A stretch of DNA of 7,305 nucleotides from Spirochaetaceae bacterium (GTDB lineage Bacteria; Spirochaetota; Spirochaetia; SZUA-6; Bin103). Made by a program: the position numbers and the translations under genes. Shown here one piece after another: positions 1 through 6,742 of this stretch. The stretch is from assembly GCA_026710565.1 (NCBI GenBank), contig JAPOQV010000133.1:1-7305 (forward strand), read 5' to 3'. The notes beneath the pieces are model-generated. The model ran no database searches. It worked only from the letters and a program-made list of their open reading frames with translations, and was not told where the DNA came from. The stretch's first letter is position 1, and the number at the start of each line of letters is the position of its first letter.

Positions 1-1483
1 CGGCCGGCACCATGCGGAAGCCCGGCTCGTAGAACGCGTGGTCGAAGTCGGCCAGCCCGTCCGACACCGTGTGCGCCGGCCTCAGGAAGGTGGTGCGGTA
101 CGGGCTCGGCCCGCGCGCCTCGATCCCCTGCTCGGGCAGCAAGGGAGCCCCTTCCGGGTCGAGCGCCGCGGCCCCGCACAGCATCAGGGCGCCGCCGCCG
201 GCCACGTAGTCGCGCAGGGCCGCGCGCAACCCCTGGTCCACCGGGGTGTTGGAGAGCACGACCACAACCGGATAGCGGTCCAGTCGCGTTTTCGGCGGCA
301 CGACGTCGAACTGCAGCCGGAGTTGCTGCAGGACGCAGGTGGCGCCGAGCCCTGCCGCTCCCGGGCGGTCGCCCAGATCCGGGTCCGTCATCACGGCGAT
401 CTCGCTCTGCAGGCGCCCGCCGGCGGTCACCTCCTGGCACCGCTCGATGTAGCGGTACACGCCCCCGATCAGGTCGTAGACGGCGGGGTCGGGGACGCCT
501 CGCGGGTGCAGCAGGTCGCCCACCCCCAGGGTCATCCCCTGGCTCAGGATCTGGCAGCACTCGTACTTCAGCGCCGCACGCGGTTTCAACCCGGCGTTGT
601 CGCCCCAGCTCTTGAAGAAGCGGCCGGTGTGGCTGAGCGTCGGCAGGCCCAGCGGCCGTACGAAGCGGGCCACGTACGGGAAGTAGGCGTATCCCCAGCC
701 GCCGGTCGGCAGCGCCTCGATCTCGATGTGGCGCAGGAACCGCTTCTCCATGTGCAGGTTGGTCTTGGGCCGTGAGTTGAACCAGATGCCCGGATGGCCC
801 GCGCCGCGGCCGGCGGCCTCGACCATGCCGGAAAAGCGCTTCATGTATGCCATCGCCCCCTCACGCGCGTAGCGGTCGCGATCGGCTTCCGACCGCGGGT
901 CCAGGCGGCGTTTCGCCATGCCGGCCAGCGCCCACTTGGACACGCTCGGCTGGTCCCAGCACATGTCCAGGAAGATGCCGTCCACCGGCGCGTAGCGGCG
1001 CAGCACCTCCTCGACCAGTCCGGCCAGGTAGTCCTGGTACGGGCTGGACATGTCCAGGACCTGCCAGCCGGCGTTGAGCGCCTCCGGCGGCCGCGGCGGC
1101 GGGTCTGCCGGCAGGCGCTTCACCCTCCGGCCCTCAGGATCGACGGCCACCCACTCCGGGTGCTCGTCAGCCGCGTACTCGTTCACCTGCCCCGACAGGT
1201 AGATCGGAGCGCGGATGCCGCGCCGGTGCAGGGCGTCGATCTGCACGCCGGTCAGGTCGAGTTCGGCCGGCAGGGAGGGGTGGCGGCACGGGTGCGAGGT
1301 GCGGAAGTAGGCGTGGCCGTGGTGGCAGAGTCCGAACACGGTCACGCTGTCGACGTGCGCTTCGGCGAAGCGGTCGGCGAAGGCGTCCGCGTCGAAGTCA
1401 CGCGCCACGTCCGGGATGTGCCGGCTGGTGTGGAAGTCCAGGTGGATGGTTCGGGACGGGAACTCCTGAATGTGGGAAGGCAC
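1..1483 (-). CDS. Putative glycoside hydrolase with beta-galactosidase trimerization-like C-terminal region, 3' end outside window
   Basis: About 494 codons are visible, open from a GTG at 1483-1481 to the left edge. The start is chosen because AAGGAGA (1496-1490) lies six bases upstream and the protein begins directly with family-like sequence. The N-terminal half looks like a TIM-barrel sugar hydrolase: a first-strand motif HLDFHTS near residues 14-20, CHHGHAYF near 53-60, and an acidic strand end GIFLDMCWDQ with Asp173 and Asp177. From about residue 340 an alpha/beta region (EIAVMTD, then YPVVVVLSNTP and a GGGALMLCG turn) resembles the glutamine-amidotransferase-like trimerization domain of GH42-type beta-galactosidases. 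The N-terminal region recalls the uncharacterised GHL6 group (family recall, not searched). No signal peptide is seen, so a cytoplasmic enzyme is likely. The substrate cannot be told and catalytic residues are not assigned. It is the second gene of an operon with the winged-helix gene. Confidence 0.72.
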   Translation of the reverse strand, partial: MPSHIQEFPSRTIHLDFHTSRHIPDVARDFDADAFADRFAEAHVDSVTVFGLCHHGHAYFRTSHPCRHPSLPAELDLTGVQIDALHRRGIRAPIYLSGQVNEYAADEHPEWVAVDPEGRRVKRLPADPPPRPPEALNAGWQVLDMSSPYQDYLAGLVEEVLRRYAPVDGIFLDMCWDQPSVSKWALAGMAKRRLDPRSEADRDRYAREGAMAYMKRFSGMVEAAGRGAGHPGIWFNSRPKTNLHMEKRFLRHIEIEALPTGGWGYAYFPYVARFVRPLGLPTLSHTGRFFKSWGDNAGLKPRAALKYECCQILSQGMTLGVGDLLHPRGVPDPAVYDLIGGVYRYIERCQEVTAGGRLQSEIAVMTDPDLGDRPGAAGLGATCVLQQLRLQFDVVPPKTRLDRYPVVVVLSNTPVDQGLRAALRDYVAGGGALMLCGAAALDPEGAPLLPEQGIEARGPSPYRTTFLRPAHTVSDGLADFDHAFYEPGFRMVPA

Positions 1484-1489
1484 GAGCTG

Positions 1490-1496
1490 TCTCCTT
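1490..1496 (-). promoter_or_regulatory. Ribosome binding site AAGGAGA for the glycoside hydrolase GTG start
   Basis: On the minus strand AAGGAGA lies six bases before the GTG at 1483 and overlaps the TAA stop of the upstream gene (1497-1495). The overlap decides the GTG start and suggests translational coupling of the two genes. Confidence 0.75.
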
Positions 1497-2688
1497 ATGG
1501 GGTCGAGGTCAATCGCTTCTCCAGCGGCGTGCGGAAGCGGGGTGTGATCACCGTGCCGGCAAGCCACACGCGCAGGCGCTCGGCCTCCGCGGCGATCGTT
1601 CCTTGTATACTTGGTAAGACCGATTCGAGCAGTTCGACGGCGATCGTGCCGTCCGCGCGCTGCGCCCAGCCGCCGACGATGCGGCCGTCGGCCCAGACGG
1701 TGGGACCGGCATTGCCGTTGCGATCGAACAGCAGCTCCTGGTGGTCGCCCAGATACCAGGAACGCTCCTTCCAGCCCATCACCGTCGGGTCCAGCGCCGG
1801 CAACAGCGCCACCCAGCCGTCCGGCTGCGCCACGGGTTCCAGGTCCTCCGCCAGCGCGTATCCGGTGCCGGTGTCCAGGTCGACCTCGACCGCGCCGGCC
1901 GCCGCCAGCGCGTGACGGGTCTGGCGTTGCGGCCACCCGGTCCACCACGCGAGGTCCGTCAGGGTGCCCGGGCCGAATGCTTCCAGCCAGCGCCGCACCA
2001 GCTCCGCGCGCGCCTCCTCGGGCTCCATCGCCGGCAGGCCTCCGTCGAGCCAGTCGGCGGTTGCCGCCCACCGGTACTGGCTGGAGATCCATGTCCCGCG
2101 CGGCCGCCCGCGGACGATGCGCGCCTCCGTTGCCAGCAGGAACAGCAGTCGCGTGGACAGACCCACGGTGCCGGCCCACGTGCGGCCCTCGCCGAAGCTG
2201 AGCCGTGCCGTGAGCTCGGGGACGGCGGCGGTGAGCTCCTTGGCGGTCGCTTGGCCCCGTTCGCCGAGTGCCGACAGCGTCCGCCGCATCACTCTCGACA
2301 ACCACCGGTCGGGGTGCGGATCGATCCCCTGATCGCCGATCAGCTTGAGTAGCCGGCGGCGTTCCGCCGGCGCCAGTGCGCGCGTGCAGGCGGCGTCGAT
2401 CACCGCCGCCAGGTCGCGCGGCACCACGAACATGGTGCGGCGCATCCCCAGCAGCCGCACGACCGAGCGCTGCTCGTAGAGCGCCCCCTCCATATCGGCG
2501 ACCTTGAAGTCGCTCACGCGGCTCCATGCGCTCAGATAAACGCTGACCGGGTCGCTGGAGTGCAGTCCGACCAAGTCGGCCGCCGCTGTCGTCACGTCCG
2601 GCGCTGGCGTGGCCAGGTGCTGTCGCACCGCGAGCCGGGCACGCCGCTCGGCCACGTCGATGCGTCGGCGTGCGGTGGGGGGAGCCAT
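1495..2688 (-). CDS. Winged-helix DNA-binding protein of the HTH_42 (YcaQ/AlkZ-like) superfamily
   Basis: A 397-aa protein read from ATG 2688 (MAPPTARRR). The frame stays open much further upstream, but that part is antisense to the antitoxin and lipoprotein genes and has no family-like sequence. The length fits the HTH_42 family, which has tandem winged helices and includes the crosslink-repair DNA glycosylases YcaQ/AlkX and AlkZ. Visible family features are GLHSSDPVSVYLSAWSRV (41-58), RLLGMRRTMFVVPRDL, a mid-protein WLEAFGPGTLTDLAWWTGW block, and a C-terminal VALLPALDPTVMGWKER followed by GNAGPTVWADGRIVGGW. Where YcaQ carries its catalytic Gln-x-Asp, this protein has Ser-Ser-Asp (44-46) after His43, so glycosylase activity should not be assumed. 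No clear Shine-Dalgarno precedes the ATG, so the start is less certain than the family. It is followed 11 bases later by the glycoside hydrolase. Confidence 0.85.
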   Translation of the reverse strand: MAPPTARRRIDVAERRARLAVRQHLATPAPDVTTAAADLVGLHSSDPVSVYLSAWSRVSDFKVADMEGALYEQRSVVRLLGMRRTMFVVPRDLAAVIDAACTRALAPAERRRLLKLIGDQGIDPHPDRWLSRVMRRTLSALGERGQATAKELTAAVPELTARLSFGEGRTWAGTVGLSTRLLFLLATEARIVRGRPRGTWISSQYRWAATADWLDGGLPAMEPEEARAELVRRWLEAFGPGTLTDLAWWTGWPQRQTRHALAAAGAVEVDLDTGTGYALAEDLEPVAQPDGWVALLPALDPTVMGWKERSWYLGDHQELLFDRNGNAGPTVWADGRIVGGWAQRADGTIAVELLESVLPSIQGTIAAEAERLRVWLAGTVITPRFRTPLEKRLTSTP

Positions 2689-2745
2689 CGCGTCGCATGG
2701 TAGCCTGGAGGATGCCGTGGTTTCGCTCGAAGGGGGCACTTCCCC
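2689..2745. promoter_or_regulatory. Divergent intergenic region between winged-helix gene and antitoxin
   Basis: Only 57 bases separate the two divergent starts, so both promoters must lie here or overlap the genes. I see no convincing -35/-10 pair on either strand. The only clear signal is the purine-rich AAGGGGG (2730-2736), the ribosome binding site of the antitoxin, nine bases before its ATG. Confidence 0.45.
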
Positions 2746-3000
2746 ATGAAGGTTGAAGTGGCAACCTTCAAGCGGCAGGCAACTCGAGTCCTCGCTGAGC
2801 TGAAATCGTCCGGCGAGCCGATTCCTATCACCGAACATGGCAAACCGGCTGGATACCTGGTCAGCGCGGAGCTCTACGAAGCGATGCAGCGCAAGATGCG
2901 CATTCTGGAAGGCATCACCGGCGGAGAGCGCGCGTTGCGTGACTGCAGGACCTACGTCCAATCTGAAGTGGAGCAAGAGATGGGAGAGTGGCTCGACTGA
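2746..3000 (+). CDS. Phd/YefM-family type II antitoxin
   Basis: An 84-aa protein with the usual length and order of the Phd/YefM family. The N-terminal DNA-binding fold holds FKRQATRVLAELKSSGEPIPITEHGKPAGYLVSAELYEAM (8-47), where the ITEHGKPAGYLVS core is the family signature. A charged helical C-terminus ends in EVEQEMGEWLD; this part normally wraps the toxin. Family members bind and neutralise a RelE/ParE-like toxin and repress their own promoter, with the toxin as co-repressor. Start ATG 2746 has AAGGGGG nine bases upstream. No complete toxin gene follows: only a 31-codon ORF overlaps the 3' end, then a lipoprotein fragment. A perfect 9-base inverted repeat covers the start codon. It is either an orphan antitoxin or the survivor of a broken toxin-antitoxin pair. 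Confidence 0.88.
   Translation: MKVEVATFKRQATRVLAELKSSGEPIPITEHGKPAGYLVSAELYEAMQRKMRILEGITGGERALRDCRTYVQSEVEQEMGEWLD
2747..2770. repeat. Perfect 9-bp inverted repeat at the antitoxin start codon
   Basis: TGAAGGTTG (2747-2755) and CAACCTTCA (2762-2770) are perfect reverse complements separated by six bases. The repeat begins at the second base of the ATG. As DNA it could be an operator for the autoregulating antitoxin. As RNA it would form a hairpin that hides the start codon. The repeat is seen directly; its role is inferred. Confidence 0.6.
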
Positions 3001-3083
3001 TCTTGGCGCAGCCGGCCTCGATCGCCCGAACGACGGAATCCGGGTGCGCGATGAGCCTCCAGCGCGGCAACGCCAGCGGGTAG
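2988..3083 (+). pseudogene. Possible remnant of a RelE/ParE-type toxin gene
   Basis: A GTG at 2988 inside the last codons of the antitoxin opens a 31-codon frame that ends at TAG 3081-3083. A toxin start overlapping the antitoxin stop is the normal arrangement for Phd/YefM loci. The first residues, VARLILAQPAS, look like the first beta strand of RelE/ParE toxins, which often begin MARLI/MARLV. After about residue 11 (IARTTESGCAMSL) the resemblance ends. A 31-aa product cannot be a working toxin, which is normally about 90-100 aa. The likely reading is a 5' stub left after deletion or replacement of the toxin. With so few residues, chance resemblance is possible. Confidence 0.35.
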
Positions 3084-3355
3084 CGACGTACGCCGCGCGG
3101 GCCGCGCTCGTCTCTGTCCTGCTGCTGCCGGCCTGTTCGACGGCGCAGCAGAGCTTCACCCCGACCGCGGACTCGTTTCCGCAGGAGCCTCGGGCCGAGC
3201 GCATCGCTGTGGACCAGCTTGCAGGCGGCGGACCGCTGCGCGTGGGCGCCAAGCGAATCGGTCCCTACGTCGACCGGGTGTTTCGCGACTCGCTCGGCCG
3301 CGAGGTGCTGCTGCGCGGCTACAACTGGAGTTGCCCCGCTTTCGTGGACACATAG
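3044..3355 (+). pseudogene. N-terminal fragment of a lipoprotein resembling a GH5 endoglycosylceramidase, interrupted by the IS
   Basis: Read from GTG 3044 (weak GGAA six bases upstream), the frame encodes a lipoprotein signal: a basic stretch (RQRQR, 8-12), a hydrophobic run, and lipobox LPAC with Cys31. The exported part ends GPYVDRVFRDSLGREVLLRGYN (residues ~73-94). The pattern 'D..GREVLLRG.N' is the typical opening strand of GH5 endoglycosylceramidase/cellulase-like enzymes, just before the TIM barrel. From 3326 the frame passes into the left end of the IS3 element and stops nine codons later (WSCPAFVDT), so the whole catalytic domain is missing. No remainder of the gene is seen elsewhere in the window. 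The start codon is uncertain because the frame stays open upstream through the antitoxin. Signal peptide call is firm; GH5 assignment is moderate, resting on about 20 residues. Confidence 0.55.
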
Positions 3356-3383
3356 ACAGTGAGGCACGGAGGAGGGAGCTACG

Positions 3384-3698
3384 ATGGCGAGAACGCATCA
3401 AGCGTATCCACCTGAGATCCGCGAGCGGATGGTCGAGTTGGTGCAGTCCGGGAGGACGCCGCAGGAATTGGCTCGGGAGTACGAGCCGTCGGCAGGGTCG
3501 ATTCGCAACTGGGTGGCCCAGCATGAACGCGACGGAGGGCAGCGCAGCGACGGACTGAGCACCGACGAGCGCCTGGAGCTGCGGCGGCTGAGGCGCGAGA
3601 ACAAGCAGCTGCGAACGGAACGCGACATTCTAAAAAAAGCAGCGGCTTGGTTCGCGCGGGAGAGCGACTCGATCCCCGGGAGGGATTCGAGTTCGTAA
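3384..3698 (+). CDS. IS3-family transposase OrfA (helix-turn-helix/leucine-zipper subunit)
   Basis: A 104-aa protein. The N-terminal half is a helix-turn-helix of the HTH_Tnp_1 type: YPPEIRERMVELVQSGRTPQELAREYEPSAGSIRNWV (8-44), which binds the IS ends. The C-terminal part LRRLRRENKQLRTERDILKKAAAWF (67-91) is the heptad/leucine-zipper region, typical of IS3 OrfA, used for multimerisation. ATG 3384 follows a strong GGAGGAGGGAG. Near its end a run of seven A (3632-3638) allows a -1 frameshift into orfB, giving the OrfAB transposase. Terminated normally at TAA 3696-3698, OrfA alone is the expected regulator. The length matches intact family members. Confidence 0.92.
   Translation: MARTHQAYPPEIRERMVELVQSGRTPQELAREYEPSAGSIRNWVAQHERDGGQRSDGLSTDERLELRRLRRENKQLRTERDILKKAAAWFARESDSIPGRDSSS
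3632..3692 (+). promoter_or_regulatory. Programmed -1 ribosomal frameshift signal: A7 slippery run and downstream hairpin
   Basis: In the OrfA frame the codons read CTA AAA AAA GCA, giving an A AAA AAA heptamer at 3632-3638. OrfB is in the -1 frame and has no credible start of its own, which fits frameshifting. A hairpin lies downstream: ACTCGA plus TCCC (3667-3676) pairs with GGGA plus TCGAGT (3682-3692), ten pairs with one bulged T. The 28-base gap after the slippery run is longer than the usual 5-9, so the hairpin's stimulatory role is uncertain; the slippery run itself is firm. Confidence 0.72.
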
Positions 3699-4480
3699 AG
3701 GCGAATCAGGCCGCCTGGCCGGTGCGTACCATGTGTCGGGTAATGGGTCTCTCCCGCAGCGGCTACTACGCATGGCTGGGCCGCAAGCCGTCGGCGCGAG
3801 CGCGGCGGGATGCGCGGTTGACCGAGCGGATCAAGGAGATCTGGGGCGGCAACTACGAAGTGTACGGGCGACCGCGCATCCACGCCGAGTTGCGCGAGGA
3901 AGGCAAGCGGATCGGCGCGAAGCGGGTCGGGCGGCTGATGCGCGCGGCCGGGATCGTGGGCGTCAGCTGCAGGCGTTCGACGAAGACCACCACGCGCGAG
4001 CAGCGCGCTGCCCGCGTGGCTCCGGATCTGGTGGATCGGGACTTCAGCGCCGCCGCAGCCGATCAGCTCTGGGTGGCTGACATCACCTATGTCAGGACGT
4101 GGACGGGGTTTCTGTACGTGGCGGTGGTGCTGGACGCCTTCAGCCGCCGTGTGGTGGGCTGGGCGATGGCCGCACACTTGCGCACCGAACTGGTCCTGGA
4201 CGCGCTGAACATGGCCCTCTGGCAGCGCCGTGCGCACGGGGTGATTCATCACAGCGACCAGGGCTCGCAGTACACGTCGATCGCCTTCGGGGCGCGGTGC
4301 AAGGAAGCTGGCGTGCGCCCGTCGACCGGCTCGGTGGGCGATGCGTACGACAATGCGCTCTGCGAGAGCTTTTTCGCGACCCTGGAGTGCGAGCTGCTGG
4401 ATCGGCGCAGCTTTCGCAACCACGCCAAGGCGCGCCTGGCGATCTTCGAGTTCCTCGAAGGCTTCTACAACCCTTCTTGA
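3647..4480 (+). pseudogene. IS3-family transposase OrfB (DDE integrase core), C-terminally truncated
   Basis: The frame encodes 277 aa and would be made as OrfAB by -1 frameshifting, so the nominal GTG at 3647 is not expected to be a real start. The HTH_21-type region RTMCRVMGLSRSGYYAWL is followed by GRPRIHAELREEGKRIGAKRVGRLMRAAG, then the rve catalytic core. The catalytic triad is complete: Asp145 in WVADITYV, Asp204 in HHSDQGSQYTS and Glu240 in ALCESFF, giving the IS3-typical D(35)E spacing. The protein ends EFLEGFYNPS and stops at TGA 4478-4480. Intact relatives continue with RRHSALGYLSP and some 15-20 more residues, so the tail is cut where the recombinase cassette begins. Activity is doubtful, since this tail is conserved. 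Confidence 0.88.
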
Positions 4481-4494
4481 TAGCGCACATCTTC

Positions 4495-6567
4495 CTATAT
4501 TGTTTCTCCAAATAGACTTTTCTGATCCGGCTCCGGTGCCGCGGGGTGCAGGCGGTGGGCACGGGCGGATCTCGCGATCTCTTGGCCGCTGGTCCCCTCA
4601 AGCTCCTCGCGGCTGAACAGCCATGGCCCGTCGCTCAACGGGTGAAGGGCCTCGATTCTCCCTTGCTCGGCCGCGATGCGCAGGGTGCGCGGCGCAACGC
4701 CTGCCAACGCCGCTGCGTTGCGAAGGTTGAGCCAAGGTTCGTTGCCGGATTCGTCAGGACGGAACACCGGGATCTTGTACGTCGAGCGCAAGGCGGTCAC
4801 CCGTGCACGGGTCCACCGGTTTCCGTTACCCGTCGTCAGACCGTTGCGGTTCAGGAACCCGGCGATGACGTCATCTTTTGCGATCAGCGCAAGGGTACGT
4901 ACTGCCTCAACCGTATCGCTCGGGGCGCTGTTACGCTGTCCGCGCCGACGCTTGGGCAGGCGATGCTCGGTATGGGCGCCACCAGCCCAGTGCAGCACCA
5001 GCACGATCTCGGCGGTATCGTCATCGATGTCCCCAACGGCCTCTTCGAGGACCGTGCGCACGATCCGCTTCTTCAATCGAACATCGGTGCTCGGCGCCGC
5101 CCACACCGTGGCGAAGTCGGCAGCCAGTGTGGTGAATGAGACCGCCTCGACATCGGCCGGTCGCGGCGCGGCCGCATCGTGGTGCGCGATCCGCTTCTCG
5201 ATGTCGGCGACTCGGACCAGGGCGCTGTTCCAGCGGGATTCCAGCTCGCCGGTCACCAGTCGGTTCTCCGGGTCCGCGGCATCGTACTGGCGAAGTGCCC
5301 GTTCGGCCGCATAGCGGGCGGCCTCGAGGTCGCGCATCATGTGTTCGCGCGCTTGGTCGCGTCGGGCGACCGTCTGTGTCTCGGCCGCCAAGGCCGCTTC
5401 CACAGCGGCCGGCTGGATCACGGCCAGCACCGCTTCCTCGACCGTGTCATCCACGCGCAGGCCGCCGAAGCCGATGCAGTTCGGTTCGCCGCAATCCAGC
5501 CGTCCGCGGATACAGGTATAGCGGGGAATGTTGCCGTGCTTGCCCGTGTACTGGACGGTCATCTTGCGTCCGCAGCGCCGGCAGCGCACCAGTCCGGACA
5601 GCAACGCCGCTCCATGCTTGGGGGCACCGCGCGTGCCGGCAGACGGAATGTTGTCGCTCACCATCATGCGGATCGCTTCGGCGCGGTCCCACTCGACGTA
5701 GCCCTCATGCGTGCCGGGCTTCAGAGCCAGCCATTCGTCACGGGCCTTGCGCCGCATGCCCACTTTCGCACCAGCGCCATCATAGCGCACGGTCACACCG
5801 GTCCTGCCGTAGGCGTACGCTCCGCCATAGGCAGGGTGGGCGATGACCCGATAGATCGTCGAATAGCGTGGGCGCTTCCAGACGATCTCGCCGTTGTCCT
5901 GCCGGGCTGGCAGGTCGAGCCCGTGCTCCAGGAACCAGAGCAGGGCTTGGCGCACGCTGCCCAACTCGGCCACCTTGTCGATGATGAGGTGGATCGCCTC
6001 CTGCACCCGCCGGTCGGGGTCCTTCTCCAACCGGTCACCGACCTTGACGAACCCGACCGGGGCGGCTACCACGAGCTCGCCGCGCTTTGCTTTCGCATGG
6101 CGGGCTGCAAGCGAACGCTGGCGCAGCAGATCGAGCTCGTACTCGTTGAGGCTTCCCTTGAGGCCAAGGAGCAATCGGTCATTGCCCAGCCGGGGCGCAT
6201 AGACGGCCTCCTGATCGATGAGTAGCGTGTCGACGATCCGGCACATCTCCACCAACTGTTGCCAGTCCCGGCTGTTGCGGGCGAAGCGCGAGACCTCTCG
6301 CGCGGCGACCGCCCCCACGTGGCCCAGACACACTTCGGCGACCATGCGCTCGAAGCCGGCACGCGCTGTACCGTCGGCCGCGGAGCGGCCCAGATCATCG
6401 TCGATCACCTCGATATCGGACCAGCCAAGCCGCGTGAGGCGCTCGCGCATGGCGTATTGCAGCGCCTGACTCTCCCGATTATGCGTCACCTGATAGGCCG
6501 ATGATTGCCGCACGTACAGGACCGCCTTGCGCGCCTGATGTTGGGCCCCAATCTTCTCAACGGTCAT
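4495..6567 (-). CDS. Large serine recombinase (resolvase domain, recombinase domain, zinc ribbon, C-terminal HTH)
   Basis: A 690-aa protein from ATG 6567, set by GAGAGGGA (6580-6573) five bases upstream. The resolvase domain (about 14-165) starts AVLYVRQSS; Ser22 is the expected nucleophile that attacks DNA, with Arg20 beside it, and [12 protein letters not shown] carries further conserved active-site arginines. The Recombinase (PF07508-type) domain follows, including [18 protein letters not shown] and [22 protein letters not shown] zinc ribbon has Cys329, Cys332, Cys352 and Cys359 or 364. Next come a charged coiled-coil (~395-470), a [15 protein letters not shown] block, and from about 613 [27 protein letters not shown], a MerR/excisionase-like helix-turn-helix. 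Such enzymes integrate or excise elements at short att sites. It converges on orfB, with 14 bases between the stops. All visible key residues are intact. Confidence 0.92.
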   Translation of the reverse strand: MTVEKIGAQHQARKAVLYVRQSSAYQVTHNRESQALQYAMRERLTRLGWSDIEVIDDDLGRSAADGTARAGFERMVAEVCLGHVGAVAAREVSRFARNSRDWQQLVEMCRIVDTLLIDQEAVYAPRLGNDRLLLGLKGSLNEYELDLLRQRSLAARHAKAKRGELVVAAPVGFVKVGDRLEKDPDRRVQEAIHLIIDKVAELGSVRQALLWFLEHGLDLPARQDNGEIVWKRPRYSTIYRVIAHPAYGGAYAYGRTGVTVRYDGAGAKVGMRRKARDEWLALKPGTHEGYVEWDRAEAIRMMVSDNIPSAGTRGAPKHGAALLSGLVRCRRCGRKMTVQYTGKHGNIPRYTCIRGRLDCGEPNCIGFGGLRVDDTVEEAVLAVIQPAAVEAALAAETQTVARRDQAREHMMRDLEAARYAAERALRQYDAADPENRLVTGELESRWNSALVRVADIEKRIAHHDAAAPRPADVEAVSFTTLAADFATVWAAPSTDVRLKKRIVRTVLEEAVGDIDDDTAEIVLVLHWAGGAHTEHRLPKRRRGQRNSAPSDTVEAVRTLALIAKDDVIAGFLNRNGLTTGNGNRWTRARVTALRSTYKIPVFRPDESGNEPWLNLRNAAALAGVAPRTLRIAAEQGRIEALHPLSDGPWLFSREELEGTSGQEIARSARAHRLHPAAPEPDQKSLFGETI

Positions 6568-6742
6568 CTGTGTCCCTCTCCGGGCCGGGCATCTCGCCGC
6601 GCGCATGCGCGATCAGGACACGCGCGAGCAGACCGACCACCCGCCGGCGGGTCCGCTCCGGAAGGTGGTCCCAGATCGGTGGACTCGGCGCAAACAGATC
6701 GAGCGTACGGTTCGGTCGAATTCCGCGGCGGTTGGCGTCCAT
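6557..6742 (-). CDS. Small 61-aa protein of the recombinase cassette, function unknown
   Basis: Read from ATG 6742 with AGGAGG (6753-6748) five bases upstream, a near-ideal ribosome binding site that decides this start over the longer frame. The product begins [19 protein letters not shown], then has [31 protein letters not shown], which looks like a short helical domain after an RTLDLF motif. Its stop (TGA 6559-6557) overlaps the recombinase start by 11 bases, so translation is probably coupled. I recall short ORFs with LPxxxRxxVxxLLAxLL-type sequence upstream of similar recombinases, but I know no function. It could be an accessory or directionality factor; that is speculation. It lies entirely inside another open frame on the same strand. 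Confidence 0.72.
   Translation of the reverse strand: MDANRRGIRPNRTLDLFAPSPPIWDHLPERTRRRVVGLLARVLIAHARGEMPGPERDTDDR

Larger units (their letters stand above)
3326..4477 (+). mobile_element. IS3-family insertion sequence, right end missing
   Basis: The element holds orfA and a frameshifted orfB typical of the IS3 family. The likely left terminus starts at TGGAGTTGCCCCGC (3326), which begins with the family's TG and has the GCCCCG-rich, TGGACAC-ending look of IS3-group inverted repeats. This also coincides with the point where the lipoprotein reading frame loses its family resemblance. The right inverted repeat and the last ~20-30 codons of orfB are absent. Sequence after about 4474-4477 is unrelated and leads straight into the recombinase stop codon at 4495. 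Target-site duplication cannot be tested because the right flank is lost. The element is probably unable to move by itself. Confidence 0.75.

Noticed and set aside
794..1915. Long plus-strand ORF of 373 codons, and other long plus-strand frames between 38 and 2352
   Set aside because: They are antisense to the glycoside hydrolase and winged-helix genes. Their translations are rich in Arg, Pro and Ala with no family motifs, as expected from high-GC shadows.
2689..3252. 188-codon N-terminal extension of the winged-helix protein
   Set aside because: It is antisense to the antitoxin and lipoprotein sequence, has no family resemblance, and family members start near MAPPTARRR.
3398..4423. 341-codon minus-strand ORF antisense to the transposase
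   Set aside because: Mirror of the well-supported OrfA/OrfB frames; no recognisable motifs.
5179..6225. 348-codon plus-strand ORF antisense to the recombinase
   Set aside because: The recombinase frame carries clear catalytic and zinc-ribbon motifs; the antisense product has none.
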